A stretch of 64,000 nucleotides of DNA from Larix kaempferi (taxonomy: Eukaryota > Streptophyta > Pinopsida > Pinales > Pinaceae). Below, piece after piece: positions 23,439 to 35,039 of the stretch. Every line of letters begins with the position of its first letter. Position 1 is the stretch's first letter. The stretch covers positions 7,704,501-7,768,500 of the forward strand of contig BSBM01000386.1 of assembly GCA_027924585.1 (NCBI GenBank). Reading direction: 5' to 3'. The translations under genes and the position numbers were made by a program. Below the pieces are notes generated by a model. That model ran no database searches. It worked only from the letters and a program-made list of their open reading frames with translations, and had not been told where the DNA came from.

Positions 23439-26338
23439 TTACATGTGGCTCGTCCCCGAGCCACTTGCTGCTTCAGTTGTCTCACTCTGCTCCGCGACCG
23501 GTGGGACTAGTTTGGCCGCGAACTCATTATATACACCGAGCAACTGCTCTACTGCTTGTCTGGTATCCTGCTCAACTTGCTGAATTGTTTCAAGCAGTGC
23601 TGGAGTTATCTCTTCTCCAATTTGGTCCTGTACCTGCTCCTGGTTTTCGTGCAGTTCCTTTAGCTTATCTTCTATCTGCTGCGATACTGCTGTAGCATCC
23701 TCCAGGATTTGTTGTGATTGATTGTCCATCTCATTCTCCTTCTCTCTTAATTCTTGGACTTGGTTCTTTAAGCCTGATACTTCCTTGTACCTGGACAGCC
23801 TCTCCCTGGGTGGCAAAGCCTTGAGCTCTGTGTCCAACTTTTCTAACACGGTCTGTTTTTCTTTTACCGCGGTCTTTACCTACAGCAGCCCCTGATCCTC
23901 TTCAAGGGCGGTGAATGCCTTGGAAACTTGTTCCAACAAATCTTGACACTGATCCATGCCACTTGTTATGTTCTGCGTAGCGGTCTTAACGGCTTGCTCT
24001 CTCAACTGCTGCTCAGTTAATGGCGCATGTATGTTCATTTGTGCCTTCAACGAGGTAATATCAACCTGATAAAAAATTTCCTTATCTTGCATCTCCGACT
24101 TCAAAGATCTTACCCTATCCCCGATCCTCAGAACTGTGTCCGCGGGATCATCCTAGAGTTCTATACCTTCAATATCCTGTGCAACATTAGATATGGTAGT
24201 CTCCAAATTTTTTTGGCGGTCCAGTTCGTTCCGTAGCTGCATTTCTGCATGCAGCTGAATTTTCCTGTTTGTTGGGGTGAGCTCTGCTAGTGACTTCATC
24301 GACTCCACCATCCGGTATGCATCTCCTCAACGATCTGCGTGTGGATAAAGTGCAATCCTAGTAAGGGGATTTTTTCTAGGTCGAGCTCTACCCTCTCGAC
24401 TCCCTTTGTGTCCAACACAACTTGTTCTGCCATTGGCAATGACATAGCCAATGGGTCCACATGGACAATTCTAGTCTTCAACGGCAGCGTTATTGCTAGC
24501 TGTTGGGTTTCTTGCTGCGAGGTCCCTAATGACCTCCCTTCTGCTCCTGTGTCACACGGCAAGAGCAGGCTTTTCTAGACATCGTCCATTTTCTTCATCA
24601 GGCCTTGCATTGCGAGCCGTGTCTTCTGCAGGTCATCTTGGATGACCTTATCCTTTTTCTCTTTATCTGCCATGAGCTCCTTCATCTGGTCTGAGACTAT
24701 TTCAGCTATCATCTCGTAGTCATCATCATTGAGGACTGCCTCCGATTGAATCTTTGTGGCCTTCACCTTCTTCCTCGACTTTGGCTTCTGCGAAGTCTCA
24801 GGTTCTTTTCTCTTCCCTATTTCTTCAGTGATTGGGCATGAGAGCAGGATTGGCTCATCTTCTGCTGAATCTGTCTCCACGTCCATAAATTCTATGCGGA
24901 ACTCTGGTGGCCAATCTTTCATGAGGTCTTCAACGTCCTGCTCATACATTATGTAGTTCCCTGGGAACCACTCTGGTTTCATCATTTGTGCTTTCGGCGA
25001 TATGAAGATACATTTCATATCCGCCTCAAATTCAATGACGCGGATATACTTCGCCGTGACCTGCTTTGTAATGCGGGTTGTCTTTGTGATTGCATCACGC
25101 AGCTGAATATAGTATTAGTAAAAGACTTCTACTGTCGCATGTTGGCTCTCTGCATTTGTGTTCGCCCAAAGGTTAGCTAACTGAAATACTATGGGATCAT
25201 TGGTCTCCATAATGATGCTCGCATAATCTCGCGGATCCTTCCATCCACAAAAAGCAATCAGGATGATGAGCCAAGTGAAATGGAACTGGCCGCCATTCAC
25301 CTGTGTGTCATTGAGTTCTTCAAGGAACTCATTCATCAAAAAATGACACCAATTATATTGGGTGCCTTCAGCCGCTGCGACACCAAGGAGTATTGCGCCT
25401 GCAGGCACCTCTGAAGGCCTAACTGTTTTGAGTATCTTGCTTGTGAGCAGCTACGTTACAAATCTTGTTGCTCTGTCCTCTATATCTTCCATTGGGAAAC
25501 CTCTTTTTCCCTTCGCCACCGGGTGGGTTTTCTTCATCTTCTCAACAGCCTCTTTATCTTTGCTCTTCCCCTGGAAGAATTGCTTAGAATCCTTACCGCA
25601 CTTGCTTAGCCCAGTAATGCGGTGGATCAGATCGATATTTAGATCGATGTTTCTGTCGATCCATAGATATCCTTGGTGGATTCGCGCCATGAGTGTGTGA
25701 ACCACGATATTAAGTTCTGGAGAACAGTCAAAATGTGGCAATCTTAGGAAGGTCAGTAGCCCCGACTGAACGATAGGTGTTAGCCAACTCTCAGCAACCA
25801 GGTTAGAAAGTCCCTTGGCATCCTTTTTCCAGCACATATACTGGTCTGGTTGAAAATCTAGGTACTTGGGAACATCTGGCTCGTTCTTCTTCATTCCCAA
25901 GAGGTCATAATCCTCCCATTTACATTCTGCTATCTTTCCCAGCAGATTCTTAGCAGTCTTTACATGCTTTGAGATAGGTGACAGTGGGATGTCCTATCTC
26001 ACACTCTTGGACAATTTAAACATAGGGACATTCAGTGCCCGCGGGAAGATATATTCGGGTGTCATCTTCAAGGTTTCTTTCTGAAATACTGACAATTTTT
26101 GTGCCGAGGAGCCCATCTTTATGATCTTGGTTCGAGGTGCAGTTACGTCTTTTCCTTTATCTTTCGCTTTTACCTGCATTGTCGGATTAATTCTTGGTGA
26201 TCTGCGGGATCCTTCACCTTGTTCTACGGTGACCTTATTAACTGGATTTTTCATTAACTGTTGAATCCCTCCATGCTGAAAGATCCTCAGTGTTTCTTCA
26301 ATGGTCAGTTCTTCTTCTCTATAGGAAGGTTCGGACAT
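23439..26338 (-). pseudogene. C extra ORF downstream of integrase
   Basis: Sense-strand ORF of roughly 960 codons between integrase and the 3' LTR. From 26338 to about 24296 one frame holds, broken only by stops near 25994, 25451, 25115 and 24575; it shifts frame near 24296 and continues to 23439. Visible parts: a mixed N-terminal region; a central hydrophobic/Trp-containing region (PIVQSGLLTFLRLPHFD, GAILLGVAAAEGTQYNWC); a Lys-rich nuclear-signal-like patch (KPKSRKKVKATK, about 24760); and a Gln/Glu-rich C-terminus that looks like a coiled coil (23440-24104). I recognise no named domain. Some plant gypsy elements carry extra ORFs here, including env-like ones, but I see no clear signal peptide or fusion protein features. 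Confidence 0.7.
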
Positions 26339-26889
26339 TCACTAATGAGATAGCGGCTAACGCAGACAGAATACAGATGGCCACCAGCTCAGAGAGGTTA
26401 ATCACAAGAAAATTCTAAGTGCTTGGTAACGCCCATGAGTCTCCCAACGGTGTTATTTATAGGCATAGCAAACCCCCTAATGCGCTCTTCAATGGCTAGA
26501 TAGGCATTTAATGTGGTGTCCATTGGCGAATTTGAGCAGATCCTTCAGTATTTTCCGTCGTCGGCGTGCTCAGAACGGCTATCTTCTCTTTAAATGCTGA
26601 AGCGGTTGCTGCAACAGTCATCTAACGGCTATTTTTCTCTGAGTGCTATGCCGAACTAAGCGGTAAGCCATCTGCAACCCTACACGGCTACTTCGCAGTG
26701 ACAAAAATTTCCAACTGCGCGGCTCCCACTTTATTTTTTTTCTCGCGCAGCTTCAACAGTGCTGCATGGTGCATAGATCATTCTTCTTATCATACCTTCT
26801 TCCTTTTATCATACATGTACAGACTCCTTTATATTTCTAGTGTCCAATTTCAACTATACTTGACACTTAGAACTTCCTTACTTTGCTCG

Positions 26890-28085
26890 TTATTCAAGGT
26901 TCTGTGAAGCAGTGCTATCATGGTATAGCTTTAGCCTACTTCCATTTATCAAGGTTGGCAAGGTATCACCAGCTAAATTGGCTAACTGGACTGCACCAGT
27001 GTTAGTAACATGTATCACAGTATATGGGCCAAGCCAATGCATCTTAAATTTACCAGGTAATTTCATGAATTTGCTATCATACAGGAGGACTAGATCACCT
27101 ACCTGAAAACACTTGTTCTTTATATGGCGATCATGCCATGCTTTCTCGTGGTTCTTCTGAGCTTGCTGGTGGAAGCCTGCGATGAAGCGGTCTTCCTCCA
27201 ATCCTAGTAAGTGTAGCAATCTTTCTTCTAGAGCTTCGCAATCTTCCATCCCTATGAATGTAGTGATTCTTAAACTAGGGGAAATATATTCCATAGGAAT
27301 TATAGCCTCCTTCCCATAAACCAACCGAAAGGGTGTCTATCCTGTCAATTTCTTGCATGTGGTCCTGTATGCCCATAACACAGATGAGACGCACAGATCC
27401 CAATCGTCTCTATTTACATTGCATACCTTAGTGAGTGCATTCTCCAATATTTTATTGAAAGCCTTTACAATACCATTCGCCTGTGGATGATATGGAGTAC
27501 TGCGCTGATGACGAATGTGGAATTCCTCTGTAAGTGCCTCAATAGTCTTGTTCAAGAAGTGAGTACCTTGGTCACTCATTAAAATCTTCAGACAACCAAA
27601 TCTAGTGAGTATTTCTTCAAAAATAAACTACGCAGCAGTACTGACGCTGCAATCCTTAATTGGTTTTGCTTCTGCCCATCTGGTGAGGTAATCAGTAGCA
27701 GTAATAATATACCTTGCACCTGTTCTTTTTCCTGGTGGGTTTATAGGACCCACAAAGTCTATTGTTATTTTTCAAATGGCTGCAATGTCAACTGTGGATT
27801 CAGTGGCATCTCATCTCGACGTGATGGTTTTCATGTCCTCTGATAGACATCACAGTTCCTGCAATGTTCTTTGGCATCTTTATGGAGCATAGGCCACCAT
27901 AGCCCTGCGCGCAATATCTTCTGCGCGGTAGCCCTTCCTGCATAGTGACCTCCCGCGATTCTTGAGTGTGTGTCCGCTAGAATAAATGGCTTCTCATGAT
28001 CGAGTACGCACCTGCGTAGGACTTCATCCGGCCCAAGTTTGTATAACTGACCTACAATTATAGTGAAGTCCACAGCGCGCACCAC
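26890..28085 (-). pseudogene. pol: C integrase
   Basis: Gypsy integrase. The N-terminal zinc segment (ADTHSRIAGGHYAG ... HCRNCDVYQRT, with the last Cys changed to Tyr) is at 28085-27831. After a frameshift near the first catalytic residue (IDFVGPI readable in another frame, about 27760) comes MSDQGTHF with the second Asp. The catalytic Glu position reads [12 protein letters not shown], so Glu is Lys. The C-terminal part 27324-26890 has GDLVLLYDSKF and HWLGPY. Stop near 27337. Predicted inactive. Confidence 0.88.
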
Positions 28086-28088
28086 TAA

Positions 28089-29726
28089 CTATTTTTTCTG
28101 TTGGATAGAGAATTCCTGGGGTGCCATCCCTGTGGTTAGGAAATCAATGATATCCTTGTAATAATCATCGGCAACCTGTATACTAAATAATTGCGCATCA
28201 GGAAAACTGTCTTTGATATTCGTCGGCTCCTCTCCTGACTCAATCCTTGACAGATGATCAGGTCCCAAGTTCAGTCTACCTAGCTTGAAAATAATCTCAA
28301 AGTCATATTCCTGGAACAGCAATAGCCATCCGCATATGCATCCCCCTAACACTGGCTTGTTGACCAAATATTTCAACTCTGGATGGTCAATAAACATAAG
28401 GAAGTGCGATCCCAGCAAGTAGTGTCTAAATTTCTGTAGGGCATATACCATCGCAAGGCCTTCCCTCTCAGTAGTAGTATAGTTCTTCTCTGCTGTTGAA
28501 AGCTTTCTGCTAGAAAATGCAATAGGGTGGTCAATACCTCCCTCTCCTGGCTGAGCTAACACGATCCCTAGGGCAATACATGATGCGTCAACATGGACAT
28601 GGAATGGCTTTGTCCAGTCTGGAAAGACTAGAATCGACGCAGTCACCATCTTTTCTTTCAATGTATCAAAACCCTGTTCGCATTCTGCGTTCCAAATGAA
28701 TGGTGCGTCTTTCTTCAGCATCTTCTCCATTGCTGCGGTTATCTGTGCATAACCCTTTATAAATTTCTTGTAGTATCCGGTATGGCCTAAGGTAGAGTGC
28801 AACATCTTAACTGAATTTGGTGTTGGTAAGTTTGCGATGACTGCAATCTTCGCAGGGTCTACTATCAATCCTTGCTTACAGACAATGTGGCCAAGTAAAA
28901 TTCCGTAGGGCACACAGAAAATACACTTCTTCAAATTCAAGGATATTTGATGTTGTCGACACTTTTCTAGCATCATACGGAGGTTCGCGCAATGATTTTT
29001 CAATAGACCAAATACAATCCAATCATCAAAGTATGATTCTAGAAACTTGTGCATAAAATCTTTAAATGCTGCGACAACGACTCTGGAGAATATGGCAAGT
29101 GCATTCTTCAGACCAAAAGGCATGACGGTGTACTGGAATGACCCCCATTCTGTAGCAAATGTCGTCTTCTGCCTATCCACGGGATCAATTCTGATCTGAT
29201 GATAGCCATAGAAACCATCAGTGAAAGAATATGCCTTATTTCCTCCAACGTTATCAAGCACTTCGTCTGTGAATGGAGTTGGAAATGGGTCGTGCATGGA
29301 AGCATCATTCAGTTTTCTGAGATCCACACAAATCCTGATCTCGCCTTTTGATTTCTTGTCTTGAACAACCATGGGGCTAATCAATTCGGATTCTTCGACT
29401 TGTTCAATGATTCCTGCCTCTAGCATCGTATCTATCTCTGCGTGGACTTTTTCCTTGTAGCATGGATTTAATCTGTATGGCCTCTGCTTGACAGGCTTAG
29501 CACCTGGCTTTAAAGGTATTTTCATGACCCCTAGGTCTCCCAAAATTCCTTTCATCTCTGTAAATTTTGTCGGAAACAGTTCCTGATACTCATGTAAGGT
29601 ATCTGCGATCTCTGCAACAGTCTGATCATCCCAATAATCTCCTATTGATGCGAACTTCGGCTCTTTGTTTGTGCCAATGTTCACTTTTTGTGTTTTTACT
29701 GGTCCAGTCATATCTGGGATTTCCAA
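28089..29726 (-). CDS. pol: C reverse transcriptase-RNase H, open frame
   Basis: Uninterrupted 545-codon frame covering gypsy RT and RNase H. In order: FPTKFTEM and KQRPYRLNP (RT N-terminus), ICVDLRKLND, FTDGFYGYHQI (motif A with Asp), VMPFGLKNALAIF, YFDDW (catalytic motif, Phe in place of the usual Val/Leu/Met), GHIVCKQGLIVDP, then RNase H from FHVHVDASCIALG through RKLSTAEKNYTTTEREGLAMVYAL to DHPELKYL (the usual Ala before Leu is changed). It ends in the linker to integrase. Being open, it is the best-preserved coding piece of C, but it lies inside a broken polyprotein and the annotated start is only the first Met. Confidence 0.88.
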   Translation of the reverse strand: MEIPDMTGPVKTQKVNIGTNKEPKFASIGDYWDDQTVAEIADTLHEYQELFPTKFTEMKGILGDLGVMKIPLKPGAKPVKQRPYRLNPCYKEKVHAEIDTMLEAGIIEQVEESELISPMVVQDKKSKGEIRICVDLRKLNDASMHDPFPTPFTDEVLDNVGGNKAYSFTDGFYGYHQIRIDPVDRQKTTFATEWGSFQYTVMPFGLKNALAIFSRVVVAAFKDFMHKFLESYFDDWIVFGLLKNHCANLRMMLEKCRQHQISLNLKKCIFCVPYGILLGHIVCKQGLIVDPAKIAVIANLPTPNSVKMLHSTLGHTGYYKKFIKGYAQITAAMEKMLKKDAPFIWNAECEQGFDTLKEKMVTASILVFPDWTKPFHVHVDASCIALGIVLAQPGEGGIDHPIAFSSRKLSTAEKNYTTTEREGLAMVYALQKFRHYLLGSHFLMFIDHPELKYLVNKPVLGGCICGWLLLFQEYDFEIIFKLGRLNLGPDHLSRIESGEEPTNIKDSFPDAQLFSIQVADDYYKDIIDFLTTGMAPQEFSIQQKK

Positions 29727-29945
29727 CGGAGGTCCTTCTACCTCACGTGCACCTTCCGACTCTGGTATATCTATGTTTCACGGGTCCTCCTCATCGTCTT
29801 CATTTGTATCATTGGTATCTTCAGCTAAGTTGTAACACTCAATAAAGTGCTCTTCATGTTCCTTCCATTCTGATTGTAAGTGCGTAGGAACGCAATCTGT
29901 CCCAAAAAATTCCTGCAATGTTATGTATTGATGAGGACAGTCATC

Positions 29946-30560
29946 CTAGAATATGCGCTTTTTGATTAGCTGTAATGATTCATGGATTAATGGATTCTCA
30001 TCTTCAAAACTGAAGTCCTTCTGGAAGTTCGCAGTGAGCAGCTCCCAATAAGTGAGTTCACTGCGCAGCTCCAGGTCGAGGTACCATTTCTCTGGGATAC
30101 TCACATCCAATGTATGTACAAATAAATGTACCCATTCTGTAAGTGGTCTTCCCACCCATGCCTTTGAACAGACTTCAATATGCTAACCAGGGTCTGTCTG
30201 TCCATTATACTTTTCGAATGGTAAAGTAACCTTTTCAGCGAACCGGATCTGCATCTTAGTTCTACATTGATCCCAAGTGGTCAATGTCTTCTTATGTGCA
30301 TTCCACCATTTGGCAGGTGTATCGCACAATGCCATATCTAAAGCTTGTAGTTTATGCTCATCTGGTATAGCTATAGTATATTCCCTTATGAAACTGTAAA
30401 CATTAGCAGAACCATCATATGTGGGAATAGGACTCACCTCTTTTCCGATCCAGCGCAGTGATTTCGTAACCTGCGCACATCTTCTTGTTGATACTTCATG
30501 CATGCGGCTTTGCCAATTCTCCAGTCCTGTATTCGAGTCAGAGATACAAGAAGTGTCACA
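29946..30560 (-). pseudogene. C Gag-like module between protease and RT
   Basis: Part of an open frame 30929-30183 followed, after a stop, by 30155-29946. The first block reads IPTYDGSANVYSFIRE then LDMALCDTPAKWWNAHKK and TTWDQCRTKMQIRFAEK, resembling the Retrotrans_gag pattern (A..WW ... TW..F...F). The second reads TEWVHLFVHTLDVSIPEKWY to ENPLIHESLQLIKKRIF. Both blocks and their order are shared with D. The ordinary Gag lies upstream of protease, so this is a second, separate Gag-like module. Role unknown. Confidence 0.62.
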
Positions 30561-30569
30561 TCGCCAGCT

Positions 30570-31100
30570 AAGCGTACTGTCTACAATAGGATTAATGTAG
30601 TCTTCCTTGTTCGCAGTCAGCTGGTATAGTCGGTCTAAATCTTGAGCTTGGGATTCCTCCTGAATCAACTCACTGTATCTGTCACCATCTTTAGGATCCA
30701 ATGGTGCGATGACCCTAAGATGCTTCCCTTCAAATATCATCTTCTTTGTCTTCAAGTTTATGATAGCCAAGTTATCCATAGCCCAATCAATTCCCAATAT
30801 TGCTGGAAAAGGTTGACTATCATCCACAATTTCAATAACTTCAAAGTCCGCATGACTCTGTACTCTATCGATGTCAACTACTACATTAGCTAAGCAGCCA
30901 AAAGGTATGACCTTCTCTTGATTAGCCATTCTTCACTGGATAGGTGACCAAATCAACTTTGGTCAACCCATATGCTGCCATGTCTACTTAGTCAAGGCAT
31001 TCACTTCTGATCCCAGATCAAGGATGACTTCATCCATTTCAAAATCTCCTATCTGCGCAGTGAGCCTCATCTCTCGGCCTCTACAGCGCTATCTGGAGTC
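30570..31100 (-). pseudogene. pol: C aspartic protease
   Basis: Retropepsin-like segment: MRLTAQIGDFEMDE then ILDLGSEVNAL, stops near 30990 and 30940, then an open frame with FEVIEIVDDSQPFPAILGIDWA, the C-terminal protease motif of this family. The first Asp of the active site is kept. Stops make it non-functional as it stands. Confidence 0.72.
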
Positions 31101-31111
31101 TCTGTTGCAAG

Positions 31112-33623
31112 CTAAGGTTCATACTGGCTGATGAGCTTCTGGAGCTCTACTATGGCTTTCTCGCTTTTTAGTAACTTCATGCAGCTTTGCAAGAACTGCA
31201 CAACAGAAGTACGGACATTTGTTGCAGTGCTTGTTTTATCATAAGGAGCCGGCATGTCTTCAACATGCAGTGTTTCATTGAGCAGCAGGATCCTTGATGA
31301 CTTATCTGCTGGTTCTCTAAAGGTATCCCGCACATCAATGAAGATCTCCTTGTTCTTCTGTAAGTTAAGAGGGGGTGCTTTTCCTGAAGCTTTCCTTATC
31401 CATACTGTTTCAAGGGGATCCTTCTTCGTATGTGCCTCCCCTGATGTTGAAGCTTCCGCTCCTCTGTCGCGGCTTGTCTCAACACCACTGCGCGTGACCA
31501 CATTGATGCTCAGATCCACTGGTCTATTTTCTACTGTGATCCACTGGACATTTGGATTCAGAGCCTCTTTTCGTCTTCTCTTATGCATTTCCACCTCTAA
31601 TACTGGGAAATCTTCAATGACATGCTCAAATGATTTACAATAATTGCACGTAGTGCATGGGTTAACACAATCTCTAGATACGTGACCGGGTTGGCCACAA
31701 TTATAACAAATGACTTGGCCACGGCCTCTTCCCTGCGCCGGACCAGCATTTCTTCTTCTGCCGCGGTATCCACCACCACGACCTCTGTATCCTCCTTGGT
31801 CATATTGTGTGTTATCCTACTTAGGTTGATTTTCTTCCTGTACGCGGTATACACCAGTGCCTGTCATTGCGTCCATATCTCGTTTTCTTTCATTCGTTAA
31901 TTCATATGCGCGGTAGTTGGATTCATCATGTCCAACTGATTTACATAAATTGCAGTATAAATTCTTAGGAGTTTTCACATATTTCTGGATGAGGTAACAG
32001 TCTTCAGGTCTATGTCCTGTGGTTCTGCAAATTTCACACCATGGGGCCTGATTCTGATTTAATGGGTTAGGCGCACCACTGTTAAGATAGTCGAGGAATA
32101 GAGGGTAATGCTCGCGGTCATGACCTTCTCCTTTACAACTTGTACACCAGACCTCCTTTCTAGGTTCATATCTTTGTTCTTTACCATCTTTCATACTTTG
32201 TAGTTCAAGTGTCAGGGTGGTCAGCTGGTTCTGGATCTAAGACATCCTAGAACTAGTATCACCAATCGACGAAGCTTCCAGCTTAATTGTGATTTCCAAG
32301 GCCTCTGCCTGTGATAGAACCTTCTGTTGCATCAATGGTAATCTAATATGGGGTAACAACACAGCAATGAACCATTCTTTATGTTGTTCTGGTGGTATAA
32401 CAAAACTTACTTGGTCTAGCAAGGTCTTAAACTTTTGATCAAATTCCCAGACCATTTTAGTTGGTCTCTGCTTTATTTTCTTTAACTCAGTTATACACTG
32501 AGATTCAGACTTTGGTTTCTTGAACTCAACCACCAGTGCGACTTTAATTTTTGTGAGGGTTCTAGGCTGTATCTAAGAGTATTTCATAAACCAGTGTAAA
32601 GCTCTATCTCTAAAGGTGGTGATGAGCTGTGCTTGCTTCACGGCATCATCCTAGATTTGTCTTACACTCCATATGGATTCACAAAGGAACCAATGTTGAT
32701 CAAGGTCTTCTAGGCCAATTCCTTTGAATATTGGCAATTTCATATCCGTGTTTTCCATTGTCGGGTTAGTTTGCGGGGCACTCTGGTTAGTGCGCGGCTG
32801 CTGTAAAGGGATTTTTGCAATGAACACAAATGGGACTATCGGAGAGAGATGGACTAGGCTGTCTTCTATGGGGCGGGTTGAGTATTTTGCGGGGCGAGTT
32901 GCGTAGCGGGTGGGTTTTGAGATAAAGGTGGTGTGGTCTCTGCAGCCGGTGCGTTCTCAGGAGTAAATGGTGGTACGGCTTCGTTTTCAATGTTACACGG
33001 GATCTCAGTATTAATATGGAGTCCAGGGCCTCCCAGAGTCTTATTAATTTTATATCTCTTACCACTTCTAAGAGTATGTGTCTCTTCATCAGAATCAATA
33101 TATGTACTGTTTATCATGACAAACTTCAAGAATATTACTGTATTCTTAAAACACCTTTCTCAACTAACAGCATCTTAATGTATAGACTTTGGAATCCTCC
33201 GAAAAAGTTTGCTTCTGCTTGGTTGTAGGATTTGAGTGTGTCTACAGCAAATTCTATTACAAAGCCTTCTAGCATATGATAGACCCAATAATCAACTGCG
33301 CGTGACAACGGGCTGTCTAACACTTTGAGCTATGCTGTGAGCTCAGGATTCCACTCTATGGGTACTCCTCCCTGGAAACAAGTTTTCTTCTCTGCGAGCC
33401 ATGAGATCCACGCATGCAGCTCGTTTGGAAACGATGCCCAAAAAATCTCATGAATATCGTCAAACATATATCTCTCTGACCACTGTGTGTCACTTAGACG
33501 CGGATGTCTATTCTCTTGTCTGTTAAAATCTCTTATGGTCTTATCCCACCAAGCTTGGATTTTTGTCTTTTCAGGATGCCAATTGTCAGATCCTTCGGGG
33601 AACTGATATTCTTCTTCACACAT
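31112..33623 (-). pseudogene. gag: C Gag with zinc-knuckle array
   Basis: N-terminal helical blocks at 33623-33135 (SRAVDYWVYHMLEGFVIEF) match D. A Gag start follows near 33129 and a capsid-like region at 32740-32237 (HWFMKYS, MQQKVLSQAEALEITIKLEAS). Then several knuckles: WCTSCKGEGHDREHY, WCEICRTTGHRPEDC, YCNLCKSVGHDESNY, CYNCGQPGHVSRDC and CNYCKSFEHVIEDF; only the second and fourth have all four ligands. An Arg-Gly-rich linker (GGYRGRGGGYRGRRR) precedes the fourth. A C-terminal Lys/Glu-rich part reaches 31112. Frame breaks near 33330, 33130, 32800, 32234 and 31810. RNA-binding capsid protein in the family; decayed here. Confidence 0.82.
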
Positions 33624-33649
33624 CGTGATTGCAACTCATCATGGATTCT

Positions 33650-33667
33650 AGCACAGCAACGGAACCA
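33650..33667 (-). other. C primer-binding site
   Basis: Minus-strand TGGTTCCGTTGCTGTGCT, two bases inside the LTR edge at 33670. It is the same site as in D with small differences. Confidence 0.7.
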
Positions 33668-33669
33668 TT

Positions 33670-34419
33670 TGTTGGCTTAAACTGACCCAGAGGTTTCCAA
33701 TTAGACCCAGGTTCTTTGCGGTTCTCCCTTTTGACCAACAAAAACCCTTCGCACTGACCCTTTTGGAAACAACCTGCGAGCATGCTAAGGTCTCACCCGA
33801 GGTGTATCTTATGGGGTACTGTGGAATCAGGTTTCCACAGTAAATGATGAGTTGCCTATATGAACAAGCTGTGCAACGCAGGATAGAAGGAGTGCGCTGC
33901 GGGTCAAAGCGATGCGGTACGCAGCAGGATATACGCTGCGAGCGACTACGGTGCGGTGATGGCAACACTGCGGGCCTCACTAAGGGCTTCTTACTGCTGC
34001 GAATCTTCTACTAGAACTGTGAATCAACCACACTTATCCTCTACTTGGAAGATCTTGAAAAGTTTAAGGCACTGAGATGAATATCACCCATCCATCCATT
34101 CAAGCACTTATTTTTTATCTTTCTAGCATTCATTCAAGGACTTAGATTATTACAACGTGAACTGAAATGATAGACGCGAATAACCGTGTTGCGTTCCTTC
34201 ATTGTGTTTAAGAAAGTATTAAACTTAAATGACTGATTCACGATCTTAACATATAATTGAAATGTTCGCCATTCATCTGTTCCCGTGGAACCTAGCATAT
34301 CATTCCCAAACTTTCCTATTGGTAAATGCATATCAAAGTTCTCCTATTACAGCATGCAAGGAAACATTCAAACATTCATTCTACAGGCAATACAGACAGT
34401 CATTCATTCATAAAACATA
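33670..34419 (-). repeat. C 5' LTR, inner piece
   Basis: 750 bp matching the left part of 21785-23426, with many substitutions. Interrupted at 34419 by copia A2; the other piece is 42021-42900. Confidence 0.9.
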
Positions 34420-35027
34420 TGTTGATGTATATGTAACTTCGGAATGTATTTCATCTGTGTATTATATATATATTTATTGTACCCTTATAAGAGATGTGTT
34501 ATTCCTCTATAAGGAAGTGTCGTCATGTGGATTGACAAGTGTCGCAAGTGTGTGTACTTGCCTATGGGTTATTAGACCACCTTATGGGGTCGGCCCTAAT
34601 TAATATATAATATAATGTGGATGTACTCAAGTAGACAAGTCGGCCCCAGTAGGTCACTGGGCAAAAAGGTGAGTATAAATAGAGATAGGAGATCTCTATT
34701 TTACTCACTCGGAAAAGTATCTATCTCTCTCTCTGGAAAGTGGCGCACTAGTGAGGAGGAGGAGGATCATCTGCTAGGAGACTATCTCTGTATTATTTGG
34801 TTGTATTTTGGTTGAGCCATTGCTCTCTCTATCTCTGAGGAAGTTGTGGGGTTTTTCACCTTAGGGTTTTCCCCACGGAAACTCTGTGTCTCTTGTCTCT
34901 ATGCTTTTGATTCTTATGATGCTTGTGATGCTTGTCATATTATGATTGTCATGCATTGATATACTGTAGATGTTATTCTCTCAGCAAAGATCCTATAGTA
35001 TTGTGATTTAATACTGAAAATTTAACA
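34420..35027 (+). repeat. A2 5' LTR
   Basis: 608 bp, TGTTGATGTA to TTTAACA. TATA box TATAAATA at 34674-34681, then a CT-rich leader typical of plant copia LTRs. Confidence 0.95.
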
Positions 35028-35039
35028 TGGTATCAGAGC
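35028..35039 (+). other. A2 primer-binding site, tRNA-iMet
   Basis: TGGTATCAGAGC immediately after the 5' LTR; complementary to the initiator Met tRNA 3' end. Confidence 0.95.

Noticed and set aside
23028-23695. Overlapping plus-strand ORFs of 100-135 codons in and next to the 3' LTR of C
   Set aside because: Antisense to LTR and the extra ORF; the same frames recur only because the LTR is repeated at 42518-42975.
23439-26338. Env-like protein
   Set aside because: Position fits, but I see no signal peptide, furin-like site or clear membrane anchor; left as an unidentified extra ORF.
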